Source: Chaetoderma sp. LZ-2023a (taxonomy: Eukaryota > Mollusca > Caudofoveata > Chaetodermatida > Chaetodermatidae). Taken from it: a DNA stretch of 64,000 nucleotides. This document shows, one piece after another, positions 10,801 to 20,100 of the stretch. The stretch's first letter is position 1. Each line of letters begins with the position of its first letter. The stretch spans positions 147,132,233-147,196,232 of the forward strand of contig CM067359.1 in assembly GCA_034401795.1 (NCBI GenBank). The letters are read 5' to 3'. A model generated the notes under the pieces. That model had not been told where the DNA came from and did not search any database. It saw only the letters and a program-made list of their open reading frames with translations. The translations under genes and the position numbers were made by a program.

Positions 10801-11261
10801 CTAAAAACGAAAAATAGTAACAATGAAGCATACCGCTTAGAAAATCATTAAAAGGAGACTAGAAACTTAAAACGCACTTATAAAAAGGCGGGAAAGTTCC
10901 AATTAGAAAACAAATTCCCTAAAGAAACAAACTTGCATAGGGATAAATGAAATTCCTTATAATGCACTAGGTGTAAATTGATAATGGCTCTTGGAGAACG
11001 CTAGAGAATTAATATGATGATGATGATATAGGCATTGTAAATAAGTTACCACGAAACGAGAACGACCTTTCACGAAAACCGGTAACAATATATACATAGT
11101 TATAGATTACAATATAACCACGAATATACTTCCTAAACGTAACTTAGGGAGGATTGACTTCATAGTAGGCATATTGTTTAATAATATGAAGAACAATAAG
11201 TGTAGTTGACACAGCACAAAGCAGTAAAAACTCTTAAAGAATATTTGTAGCAGTTGTTCTG
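10801..11261 (-). other. 5' leader region of element B
   Basis: AT-rich DNA between ORF1 and the right ITR with no ORF. It would hold the 5' UTR and, if the acceptor at 10801 is used, an intron. Contains '(gat)n' near 11014. Confidence 0.5.
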
Positions 11262-11528
11262 TTTCCTATTTGGGCTCCAGTGTGCATGCGCAAGCGCATT
11301 TAGTGACAGGCGTCACTATGGAGTGAGTATAGACTGGTGCCAGTCTATATCAGTCAGTATGCTGGAGATGGACTTAACCAGTATCCTGGTTAAGGGTCCA
11401 TATTAATAGGAATAGGCATGGGGAGGTGTGTATGCAAGCATAAAAATCTTATTCTGATAGCTAAATGCAGATAATTGATTTAGCAAGTAGTGATTGAACG
11501 GTAATGGATGTTTTTGTGGTGTAATAAC
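11262..11528 (-). repeat. Right (5') terminal repeat of element B
   Basis: Inverted, almost identical partner of 3815-4062, plus a distinct tip (11509-11528) ending 'gtaataac'. Only this tip, not the left one, matches ICR bases 4204-4252. Expected to contain the element's promoter, but no TATA box is obvious. Confidence 0.85.
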
Positions 11529-11624
11529 ATCTGTATTAGAAGCCCACTCCCTAACTCAGCAAATTGTATAGGAAATTTGTAAGGATAATAATAATAATAA
11601 CAACAACAATCGTGTCATAGCGTT

Positions 11625-11860
11625 TGCCCTGTAGGTGGGGCTTAGAATACACCTTCCGTATCCTCTGCGTGTCGTAAGAGGCGACTAAAGGAGGTAAGGG
11701 TGAGGTAACCCTGACACAAACCTTGAGTGCTGAAGACGGAGGTTCCAGGCCGCATGGCGCACTCTAATAAACCATGGATCCATGCACTTAACGCTTATGA
11801 TCATGTCGATAGTCACTTACAGGACTGGCGGTATGATCAGCGAACGAAAAGAAGAAGAAG
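11625..11860 (+). mobile_element. SINE copy 2
   Basis: About 95% similar by eye to copies 1 and 3, with the same start 'tgccctgtaggtgggg' and (GAA)n tail. Candidate target duplication GTGTCATAG (11612-11620) against GTGTCACAG (11860-11868), one mismatch. It sits between DIRS B and DIRS C, and its 3' flank abuts the left end of C. The short stretch 11529-11611 is leftover outer-element sequence with a (ata)n run. Confidence 0.8.
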
Positions 11861-11867
11861 TGTCACA

Positions 11868-12080
11868 GAATGCAGGAAATGTCAATTTCCCTTTCTCCGA
11901 GATCTAACAATACTCACCATTCTGTTACTTCTGATATACAGCTGGCCTTGACAGCGGCTCTAGGATTATAGACTTAGAAAGCTTTACCGACTCCTGGGAA
12001 CCGGGTACTCGGCTCCCAACTGCCGAGTACCCGTTTACCATAGAGCTCATATTGTTTGCATAGCCACCAAACAAGAGAAA
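11868..12080 (+). repeat. Left (3') terminal repeat of element C
   Basis: Tip 11868-11905 followed by an ITR shared, inverted, with 18808-18962 and 24245-24395. Contains a perfect 11-bp hairpin, GGGTACTCGGC...GCCGAGTACCC (about 12004-12033). Confidence 0.85.
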
Positions 12081-12118
12081 ACTATGGCTTGCCTCCGTGG
12101 GGCTGGGAGGCTGGGTCC

Positions 12119-12209
12119 GTAACAGAATGGTGAGTATTGTTAGATCTCGGAGAAAGGGAAATTGACATTTCCTGCATTCTCCTTCGATCAATACTCACCA
12201 TTCTGTTAC
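12119..12209. other. Internal complementary region of element C
   Basis: 12119-12179 is the exact reverse complement of the left tip 11868-11928 (61 nt). 12175-12209 is the exact reverse complement of the right tip 18943-18977 (35 nt). The two halves overlap by five bases, CATTC (GAATG on the other strand), which pins the circle junction and the crossover core. It lies just downstream of the recombinase, as in element B. Confidence 0.9.
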
Positions 12210-12721
12210 TTCTGATATACACCAGATTTGATCAGTAACCTGGTGGGAAGGGGCAAGCCATAAATGCTAATTTTGCCCCTTGGAGAAAGATTTTAGACTT
12301 CAAACTTGACTAACGGAGACCTAAAAGGACCGTCAAGTTCACGGAACCAAATCACATTCGCGTCACGCCCCCCCACCCCCCTTTTTCCTATCAGAAAAGG
12401 GAGAGAAACCACGAACAACTATTTCGCACAAAAACACCAATATGCCAATAGGGTTAACTACTCCCTGCATATTCCATGTATTAGCCTGGGAATGAGCATG
12501 AATATATAAGATGAATGAACATGATACATATACATAATACAAAAAACTCTCACTATTGAATTACCTTATGATAATTGGACTTCAGACGTACCGCCTCCAA
12601 CCATTCACCGGTTCGGCCATCAGTGACACAATCTGGTTGACATCCTCTCGCCTGACCATGCCTGCTTTAGGTTCTTTTCTTACCAAAGTGAAAAAAGGGT
12701 GAAGAGCAGTGTGGTCACTAA
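12210..12721. other. Noncoding spacer between ICR and recombinase, element C
   Basis: No coding signal. Includes a C-rich run near 12366-12382 and AT-rich DNA up to the recombinase stop codon at about 12722. Confidence 0.6.
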
Positions 12722-13640
12722 CTATCGTTTCAAAACAGCTAAAGCGAGTGGATTGGCTGAGTCTGACACATCCCTCATATAGTAATCCATGAATGAGGAC
12801 TCACAGTGCCATTGTGCAACAGCCATGATGTCCTCTAACGGAACACCATTGTAAAGGGCGGTCGAGGCGGCTATTCCTCTGACATCGTGTGCCCTTACGC
12901 CTTGCACCTGGTGCCCAGTCGCCATCTCGTGAGTAGTCTGAATGCATTCGACCACCCAACGAGAGATAGTATCCATGGATGCGGCGCCATAAGGCTTTTA
13001 TGGCAGATCCACAGATGTCTATCGTTCGACCGTAACGAGTCAGTCCGTTTCTTGTACTTAGTCAAAGCACGGACCGGGCACCAGACACTGGCATCACGAT
13101 CAAACCTAGTTAACTTCGGTATAATGATCGGTTTGCCGGGATATCTCAAAGATTGGTTCTTTGACATAAACTCTGCTCTTGGCAGAAGACGCAGACCTTT
13201 TCCAGAAACAATAAATCGGTTCCTCTCTGCCGAAAGTGCATGGATCTGACTGCGCCTTCTAGCTGAGGAAGCTGCCAATAGAAAGACTGCCTTTAGAGTC
13301 AAATGCTTTAGACTAGCCGAACGCAATGGTACGAAAGGGTGCTTGGCCAGTACATTAAGCACTAAAGATAGACTCCAGGCTGGAATGACTACCGGTTGTC
13401 TTGGGCGGAGATTGCTCATTCCCTTCAACATCACATTTAACTGGGCCACCTCTGGACTATCCCTGTTGGCTAGACAAGGGATAAATGATGCCAAAGCTGA
13501 CTTGTATCCAGCAACTGTGACGGGAGCTAGTCCTCAAAAGAACAGCTCACAGAGAAAGTCTGCTATTTGCTGATAGTGGATTGAAAGGTATCAATACCCT
13601 TTTCTTCACACCAGTCTGCAAATCTGTTAACCTTGTTGTT
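12722..13640 (-). pseudogene. Tyrosine recombinase, element C
   Basis: Catalytic signatures: 'SARRRSQIHALSAERNRF' (first Arg, near 13240), 'VRAHDVRGIAAS' (HxxR, near 12880), 'AQWHCES' and nucleophile Tyr in 'FMDYYMRDVSD' (near 12785). All are intact. The N-terminal SAM-like region ('FIAAARSRSTFKSYNNKV', near 13650) is read in the same frame as RNase H, so the recombinase is the C-terminal part of an RT-RH-YR polyprotein. Frame breaks occur near 13563 (stop within the N-terminal domain) and between 13010 and 12960. It would recombine a circular element at a short core without leaving a target duplication. Confidence 0.85.
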
Positions 13641-14560
13641 ATATGACTTGAAGGTTGACCTACTTCTCGCAGCCGCGATGAAATCAGCAGCCTGTCGAGA
13701 AAAGCCTTCCGACGTGGAACGTTGTTTGATAACATCCACGCAGTCATTGAACATCTCGGGACGCTCGTGTAGGAAGCGTCCCTTGGCCTGGGAGATTATG
13801 TTCGGAATCTCGGGCAACTGCACAGGATTTTCCACCAGCAGATCTAGAAGATCCGTGAACCACGCCCTGCTCGGCCAATACGGCGCTATTAGCAGGACCA
13901 GACACGGTTCCTCCCTGACCTTCACCAAAACCTTCGGTAGAAGAATGGTGGGTGGGTACGCGTAAGCGTGCATCCCTCTCCAGCTTATCGCCAGAGCGTC
14001 TGTATCGACGGCATTTGGATCTGTAATCGGCGAGACATATGTCATGATTTGAGCATTTTCCTTTGTGGCGAACAAGTCCACGTTGGGTTTGCCCCAATGC
14101 TCGAAGATCCGTCGCAGAACTGGAGGGTTGAGGGACCATTCTGTTGGCAGGATTCTCTGTCTGCGAGACAAAGCATCCGCCAGAATGTTCAATCGGCCAG
14201 GAATACGAGCTGCTTTCAAAACAACCGAGTAATTCCTGCACCATTGAATCAAGTGCCACACCCTGATACACAGAGTGGGCGACCTGGTCCCGCCTTGGCG
14301 ATTTATATATGATACTACTGTCGAATTGACCGACCGTATCAATATCACCTTGCCCCTGATCATCGGAAGGAACTCTTCCAACGCCAGTTCCACTGCCATC
14401 ATTTCCAACAGATTGATATGCAGCTGACTCTCCGGGAGAGTCCATGTGCCCGAGACCTGGTTCTCCCAGGCAGGCACCCCACCCTTCCAGCGATGCATCC
14501 GTGTAAACGGACAGCTGGGGTTGGGGTAGGTGCAGCGAAACCCCTATTAGGAGATTCTGA
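13641..14560 (-). pseudogene. RNase H and linker, element C
   Basis: Blocks: 'LSVYTDASLEGWGACLGE' (first Asp, near 14510), 'HINLLEMMAVELALEEF' (Glu, near 14390), 'ILIRSVNSTVVSYINRQGG' (near 14320) and 'LNILADALSRR' (near 14180). Element D has Asp in the third block ('IRSDNSTVV'), so Val here is a loss of a catalytic residue. A conserved linker follows ('VDLFATKENAQIMTYVSP', then 'LIAPYWPSRAWFTDLLDLL'). It is seen in both DIRS families and leads without a stop into the recombinase N-terminus. Confidence 0.85.
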
Positions 14561-15657
14561 CGCTGTTTCCACCATAGCAGATGCGATATTATCGGCTCCA
14601 AAACTGGCACCAGTTTTGACAGGGGTTCTGTTCTCTGTTTCCACAGAGACATCAGATACAACTGGATAGGTCTTCGCATTAGAGCATCGTACGGGATAAC
14701 CTGCTCCATGGAGACCATTATGCCCAGCATCTGAAGGAACCGCCTCGCCTTGAATGTGGTTTCCCACTCGAAAACTCTTGAGGATGGCTAACAGAGACAC
14801 CACTCTGGGCTCTGATGGGTAAACCCTGCCCTCCTCAAGGTCGAATCGCATCCCCAAATAAACGAAACGTTGAGTGGGCGTCAACTCGGATTTCTCCTCG
14901 TTGACTATGCAGCTTAGATCTGAAAGTAACTTCAGAGTCAGAGCAGTATCCACGTTCAACCTGGCTGCCGAGTCTGCCTTAAGCAGCCAGTCGTCTATGT
15001 AGGTGTGTAGCGGCACGTTCTCTTTTCTGAGAAACGCTGTCACCGCAAGGACCACTCTTGTGAAAACCCTCGGAGCTGTCGACAGGCCAAACGGGAGACT
15101 GTAAACTCCCATACTTGACTCTGAAACGCAAATCTCAGAAACCTGTGCCAACTCCGATTCATAGGAATGTGGAAATATGCATTTTTTCAGATCGATCGAT
15201 ACACACCACATTCCTTTCCTCAATCCCGCATTACCGACCTCGGCATTTCCATCTGGAACCGAGGCGTATGGCTAAACCAATTTAATGGCCTGAGACTGAG
15301 TATGGGTCTCCATCCCCCTGTGCTCTTGGGGACAAGGAACATGTTTGAATAGAAGCCTGGAGTGTTTCGATTTGCTGGATTTATTGCTCCTTTCAGAAGC
15401 AAACCCGACACTTCCTTTTGAACGGCTTCTAACTTGTCTGGCTCCCTTGGTACGGGTGTCCAGACAGGTGCCAAAGACAGATTTTGTGGTGGAAAGTCCC
15501 ACCACTCCGGCATGTAACCCTGGGATAACCATCCCAGGACCAGACTGTCTGACGTCACACCTTGCCAGGCCTCGACGAAACGCATGAGCCTTCCACCCAC
15601 CATAGACGCCTCGACGTCTAACGGGGTTGTCCGGCTCGCAGTCCGCCCCCCCCCCAC
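14561..15657 (-). pseudogene. Reverse transcriptase, element C
   Basis: N-terminal block 'GGRLMRFVEAWQGVTSD' (near 15580), fingers 'KSTGGWRPILSLRPLN' (near 15310), motif A damaged by an indel ('CVSIDLKKCIF', near 15185), motif B 'LPFGLSTAPRVFTRVV' (near 15085) and motif C 'HTYIDDWLLKA' (near 15000). Frameshifts near 15270, 15180 and 14760 relative to the intact copy in element D. Confidence 0.87.
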
Positions 15658-15776
15658 TCTTTCTTAACGAGAGAGAGAGAGAACCATTTCGTTCTAGGCA
15701 CGACGGGTATAACTGGCACCACTGTTCCTGTCACACAGGCGCGGTCCAGGCGGATATGAAGGGAGCTTTCGTACCC

Positions 15777-17902
15777 TCAGGTACGCTTCGGCCCCTTCTG
15801 TCCGCCCTTTGAGGCCTTACCCTTACCCTTCCCCTTGCCCTTCCCACCTCTAGGGCGGTCAGGAGCAACATTGGGGAGGGTAGGCGCCTCTACAACCTTC
15901 CTGGGCTTCTTCGCCGGCGGCGGCTCTGAAACCCCAGCTGAAGCAGAAGTCGCAACAGGCCTAGCTTTCGCCTTGCCCTTATGCTTCTTCTGCTCCTTTG
16001 AAGGTTGTCCCGTTAGCGGTTTCCCCACAGGCCCTAGTGCATGCGCTTGTCGCACTAGCTCTAGGTTTACCGCTAACCGATTCTGCGCGATACTGGCGGT
16101 ATCCTCTAAGATGGCCCACGCTTGGCCACCGAAGATGCTAGGCCCTGTCAGGGGTGTCCCAAGGAGACGCTCCCTGACTGCCGTAGCCGGACGCATATGG
16201 TCAATGACCATTTGCCTCCTGGATTTCGTCACACGCGCTTGCACCCTTGCCAATGCGTCCATCGACAGCACCAGGCCGTCATTGACACATGAAAGCGCCA
16301 CAGGTGGCACAGGGTGGCCTGCCCCGCTTCAGCCCACACCGACTGAAGGAGACGATAAGAGTGGTTGACAGCGCTCATCGCTGCCCTCACACCCTCATCG
16401 CATAGGGACAGGACTTCTTCCTGGTGTACCTGAGACTTGTCCACAAGTGCCGGACCGGGGTGACCCGGCACGGCACTCTGGACGCCCAGTACCCATCGGT
16501 CACTCCGTGACCGACGGGACTACACCATACCTGTCGTATTCCCCCCGCGGAATACGACATCTTGCCCGCACCTCCCTGGAGGCCGCAGGGAGCTGACCCT
16601 TGGTCATCAGTTGTTTGCTATAAATAGCATCCAACCATTCTATGAACCGTGGATCCAGTCCCACTGACTGGATCCGGGCCGCGGGCAAAATCCCCGTCCT
16701 GATCGACGCAACCGACGGACGGGGCGCATCTTCATCGGCCGTGGCCGAAACCACAGACGGGTCAACCCTGGCTAGCCACGCCAGAGCATCTGACCAATCT
16801 ACCTCCGATGAAGACACCCCCGCAAACACGTCACCCGTTGACGTGCTCACGGGTCTGCCAGCCACGGCCTCCCAGCAAGGAGCCACGGCTGACACACCAG
16901 GCACTCCGGTACCACACGGTTCCGCCGCCACCCCATGAAACACTCCGGTCCATGGGGTAGGTCCACACGGAAAACCGTACGGACCCGTAGCAGTCGCGGA
17001 ACCATAGCCGGACACGGGCGCCCACGGCACCCCACGTCCGACTGCCGGACCAGGCGAGATAGGTGAGTACCACGCCCGGCCCGGCACACCCGTTCCCATG
17101 ACGGCTGGTGCCAAACCAAGCCGCACGGAACCGGTGCACGGTAACGGATTTGCCTCAGCCACAGGCGGAGCCGCTGACCTGGCTTGCGCCAAACCAGACA
17201 AATGGAGGCCGGTTCCGTCTAGGACGGAATCAACCTCCATATTCTCCACCTGCGGCTTCACGGGCCGCAGCAACCTCTCCTCCTCGGCCTCCTCGTCTTC
17301 AGACTCCGAAGAGTCGTCACTAGACGAGTCAACCGTGGAACCGTCCTGGCGGACGGCTCCCACACCTGACGGACCGGCCACCGCTACTGGACCACCCGGA
17401 GGTGGCCGCAGAGAAACAGAAACCCGTCTGGCCGAAGCCAGACGGGACTGCCAGGGGGCCGTACGAGACGGCCCCCTCGGTAACCAGTCCAGAATCCTGT
17501 CCGAGGACAGGATCCGTACCAGGCATGGGGAGAAACTGCCCCCCAACCTTTGGTAGCAGGGACGACACCAGCGTGGTCAGAACGCTATGCAGAAAAACCC
17601 TGCAGAGCCGGACCAAACCACGCCGGCGGTGCCATCTCCGCCACCTCCAGCTGGGGACGTGGAGCACCCGCACCGGCCGAACCGGGCGCTCCACGATTTA
17701 CTCTCGGACCGCCTGACCCCGCGTCAGACCCAGCCAAGTCCTTCTGGGCAAGGAACTTAACCATCGTTTCGACGGACCACACTGCACAAACATTACACCT
17801 ATGATCTATATTACACAGGGCACACATAAAACAGACATGGTCCTTGAACATTACACGGACAAACTTATGGCAGTCGTCACATGATGGCGGGGCTGGCTTG
17901 GC
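15777..17902 (-). pseudogene. ORF1 (putative Gag-like protein), element C
   Basis: The N-terminal six-cysteine cluster (17795-17890) reads 'HVCFMCALCNIDHRCNVCAVW' across its core, with the same spacing as ORF1 of B. Next comes a Pro/Gly-rich region, an acidic stretch ('SSDDSSESEDEEAEEERL', near 17320), a Gly/Pro/aromatic-rich middle (16850-17140), and a helical C-terminal block ('GPSIFGGQAWAILEDTASI', near 16110). It ends in a basic tail (repeated GK then 'ASKGGQKGPKRT') likely to bind nucleic acid. Two or more frameshifts (near 16490 and 17550). As in B, an in-frame TAG immediately precedes the open region and forms a candidate splice acceptor at 17903-17904. Confidence 0.68.
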
Positions 17903-17904
17903 CT

Positions 17905-18807
17905 ATAAAATAAGCACAAACCTACAATAAACAAGCGGAACGAGACCCGGATGGAAGGCAGACAATTAATTTTCAAATAATTTGACTCATAAATTAACCG
18001 TAACCTCCCCGCACCCCACCCCGCCACGTTACAACAACGATCGCATTGATTATGACGACAAGTACGCGGCGGGCACAACACACCCATAATAGATCCTCCA
18101 GGATGTGTAACGGCTCCAGGAATCATATCGCATAGCATTCAGGGTATATTTACTAATCAATATAAATTATACTCCTAACGAACGCAGCACGATATGTGAA
18201 GAAAACAACAAAATGTATAACAAAACTGCTGTCTCACACGGTAAAACCGCAGACCACACATCTACTCAAGAATTTTGAAACCACCGATCATTGCAAACCG
18301 ATCGTGATCACACGTAAACTTGATCATTCTAAAGTTTCCGGTACCATTTTTAGTACGCAGCACCCAGAATAAGATGCGCGAATTAATGAAAAATTTTTCT
18401 TCACATAAACATCCGAGCGACCGGGTGTGACGTCACCCGCTCGGATTCTACGGAGAACGACGTCAGCCGATATTCGTGTTAGAAATACCGTAGCAAACAC
18501 CTATTTTCATATCTGCCGATCGCCTGTTGGGGTTTAAAGAAGGCGATCGTCTGGCATATATCGTTGTTAGCACACGTCCCAGATTCTATGGGGACAGAAA
18601 TTGGAACATGCGACACAACGAAATTTAGAGACCTAAGTCTTTTAACTATGGATAATAAAGAACAATACAACCTGGTTTTCTTGGGCGGTATTCTCCATAG
18701 TCCTTAGTTAATCCTTTCAGAACACACAAACTATCACTGATTAAAGACTTAGATTATTTTAAAACACTAAAATCCTTAATGCAAAAAGCATGTATTGCTC
18801 TTGTCGC
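17905..18807 (-). other. 5' leader of element C
   Basis: No ORF of note. Almost identical to 23385-24240 in D, except for a roughly 60-bp segment (near 18435-18505, containing two 'acgtca' words) missing from D. Probably 5' UTR and a possible intron. Confidence 0.55.
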
Positions 18808-18977
18808 TATGCAAACAAGAATGAGCTCTATGGTAAACGGGTACTCGGCAGTTGGGAGCCGAGTACCCGGTTCCCAGGAGTCAGTAAAGCTTTCTAAGTC
18901 TATAGTCCTAGAGCCGCTGTCAGAGCCAGCTGTATATCAGAAGTAACAGAATGGTGAGTATTGATCGAAGGAGAATG
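18808..18977 (-). repeat. Right (5') terminal repeat of element C
   Basis: Inverted match to the left ITR, ending in tip 'gatcgaaggagaatg'. Directly followed, with no intervening host DNA, by internal recombinase sequence of element D. Confidence 0.87.
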
Positions 18978-19310
18978 CTCATTCCCTTCAACATCACATT
19001 TAACTGGGCCACCTCTGGACTATCCCTGTTGGCTAGACAAGGGATAACTGATGCCAAAGATGACTTGTATCCAGCAACTGTGATGGGAGCTAGTCCTGAA
19101 AAGAACAGCTCACAGAGAAAGTCTGCTATTTGCTGAATAGTGGATTGAAAGGTATCAATACCCTTTTCTTCACACCAGTCTGCAAATCTGTTAACCTTGT
19201 TGTTATATGACTTGAAGGTTGACGTCCTTCTCGCAGCCGCGATGAAATCAGCAGCCTGTCGAGAAAAGCCTTCCGACGTGGAACGTTGTTTGATAACATC
19301 CACGCAGTCA
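18978..19310 (-). pseudogene. Tyrosine recombinase N-terminal fragment, element D
   Basis: Frame shows 'ADFIAAARRTSTFKSYNNK', 'FADWCEEKGIDTFQST' and 'LANRDSPEVAQLNVMLKGM', the SAM-like core-binding domain. It then runs into the right ITR of element C. No catalytic Arg, HxxR or Tyr remains. Confidence 0.85.
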
Positions 19311-20100
19311 ATTTGAACATTTCGGGACGCTCGTGTAGGAAGCGTCCCTTGGCCTGGGAGATTATGTTCGGAATCTCGGGCAACTGCACAGGATTTTCCA
19401 CCAGCAGATCAAGAAGATCCGTGAACCACGCCCTGCTCGGCCAATACGGCGCTATTAGCAGGACCAGACACGGTTCCTCCCTGACCTTCACCAATACCTT
19501 CGATAGAAGAATGGTGGGTGGGTACGCATAAGCGTGCATCCCTCTCTAGCTTATCGCCAGAGCGTCTGTATCGACGGCATTTGGATCTGGAATCGGCGAG
19601 ACATATGTCATGATTTGAGCATTTTCCTTTGTGGCGAACAAGTCCACGTTGGGTTTGCCCCAATGCTCGAAGATCCGTCGCAGAACCGGAGGGTTGAGGG
19701 ACCATTCTGTTGGCAGAATTCTCTGTCTGCGAGACAAAGCATCCGCCAGAATGTTCAATCGGCCAGGAATATGAGCTGCTTTCAAAACAACCGAGTAATT
19801 CCTGCACCATTGAATCAAGTGCCACACCCTGATACACAGAGTGGGCGACCTGGTCCCGCCCCGCCGTGGCGATTTATATATGATACTACTGTCGAATTGT
19901 CCGACCGTATCAATATCACCTTGCCCCTGATCATCCGAAGGAACTCTTCCAACGCCAGTTCCACTGCCATCATTTCCAACAGATTGATATGCAGCTGACT
20001 CTCCGGGAGAGTCCATGTGCCCGAGACCTGGTGTTCTCCCAGGCAGGCACCCCACCCTTCCAGCGATGCATCCATGTAGACGGACAGCTGGGGGTGGGGT
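19311..20100 (-). pseudogene. RNase H and linker, element D
   Basis: Asp 'LSVYMDASLEGWGACLGE' (near 20080), Glu 'INLLEMMAVELALEEF' (near 19970), Asp 'IRSDNSTVVSYINR' (near 19895) and Asp 'NILADALSRR' (near 19750): the catalytic set is complete. A 5-bp insertion near 19860 (extra 'cgccc/ccgcc' bases relative to C) shifts the frame directly after the third motif, so the linker 'VDLFATKENAQ' is read in another frame. A stop interrupts the linker near 19545. Confidence 0.85.

Larger units (their letters stand above)
3749..11528 (-). mobile_element. DIRS-like retrotransposon, element B (structurally complete)
   Basis: Read on the minus strand the order is right ITR, ORF1, RT, RNase H, linker, tyrosine recombinase, ICR, left ITR. 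ITRs of about 260 bp (3815-4062 and 11262-11508) are nearly identical in inverted orientation. Both extreme ends carry AAC (3749-3751 and 11526-11528), compatible with a 3-bp recombination core and no longer target duplication. Coding frames are broken by several frameshifts and a SINE insertion at 5715, so the copy is dead. The family is DIRS, known for using a tyrosine recombinase rather than a DDE integrase. Confidence 0.88.
11868..18977 (-). mobile_element. DIRS-like retrotransposon, element C
   Basis: Second DIRS family, distinct from A/B in ITR sequence and protein. Layout on the minus strand: right ITR (18808-18977), leader, ORF1, RT, RNase H, tyrosine recombinase, ICR (12119-12209), left ITR. 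Both ends carry GAATG (11868-11872 and 18973-18977), and the ICR contains one copy of it at the junction, as expected for tyrosine-recombinase crossover over a short core. Frameshifts in RT, RNase H, YR and ORF1, and a catalytic Asp-to-Val change in RNase H, make it inactive. Confidence 0.88.

Noticed and set aside
15835..17716. Long plus-strand ORFs within elements C and D (for example 15835-16368, 17098-17556 and 21413-21841)
   Set aside because: They lie opposite ORF1 of the DIRS elements. The minus strand carries the conserved cysteine module, acidic patch and basic tail, so the GC-rich plus-strand frames are shadows.
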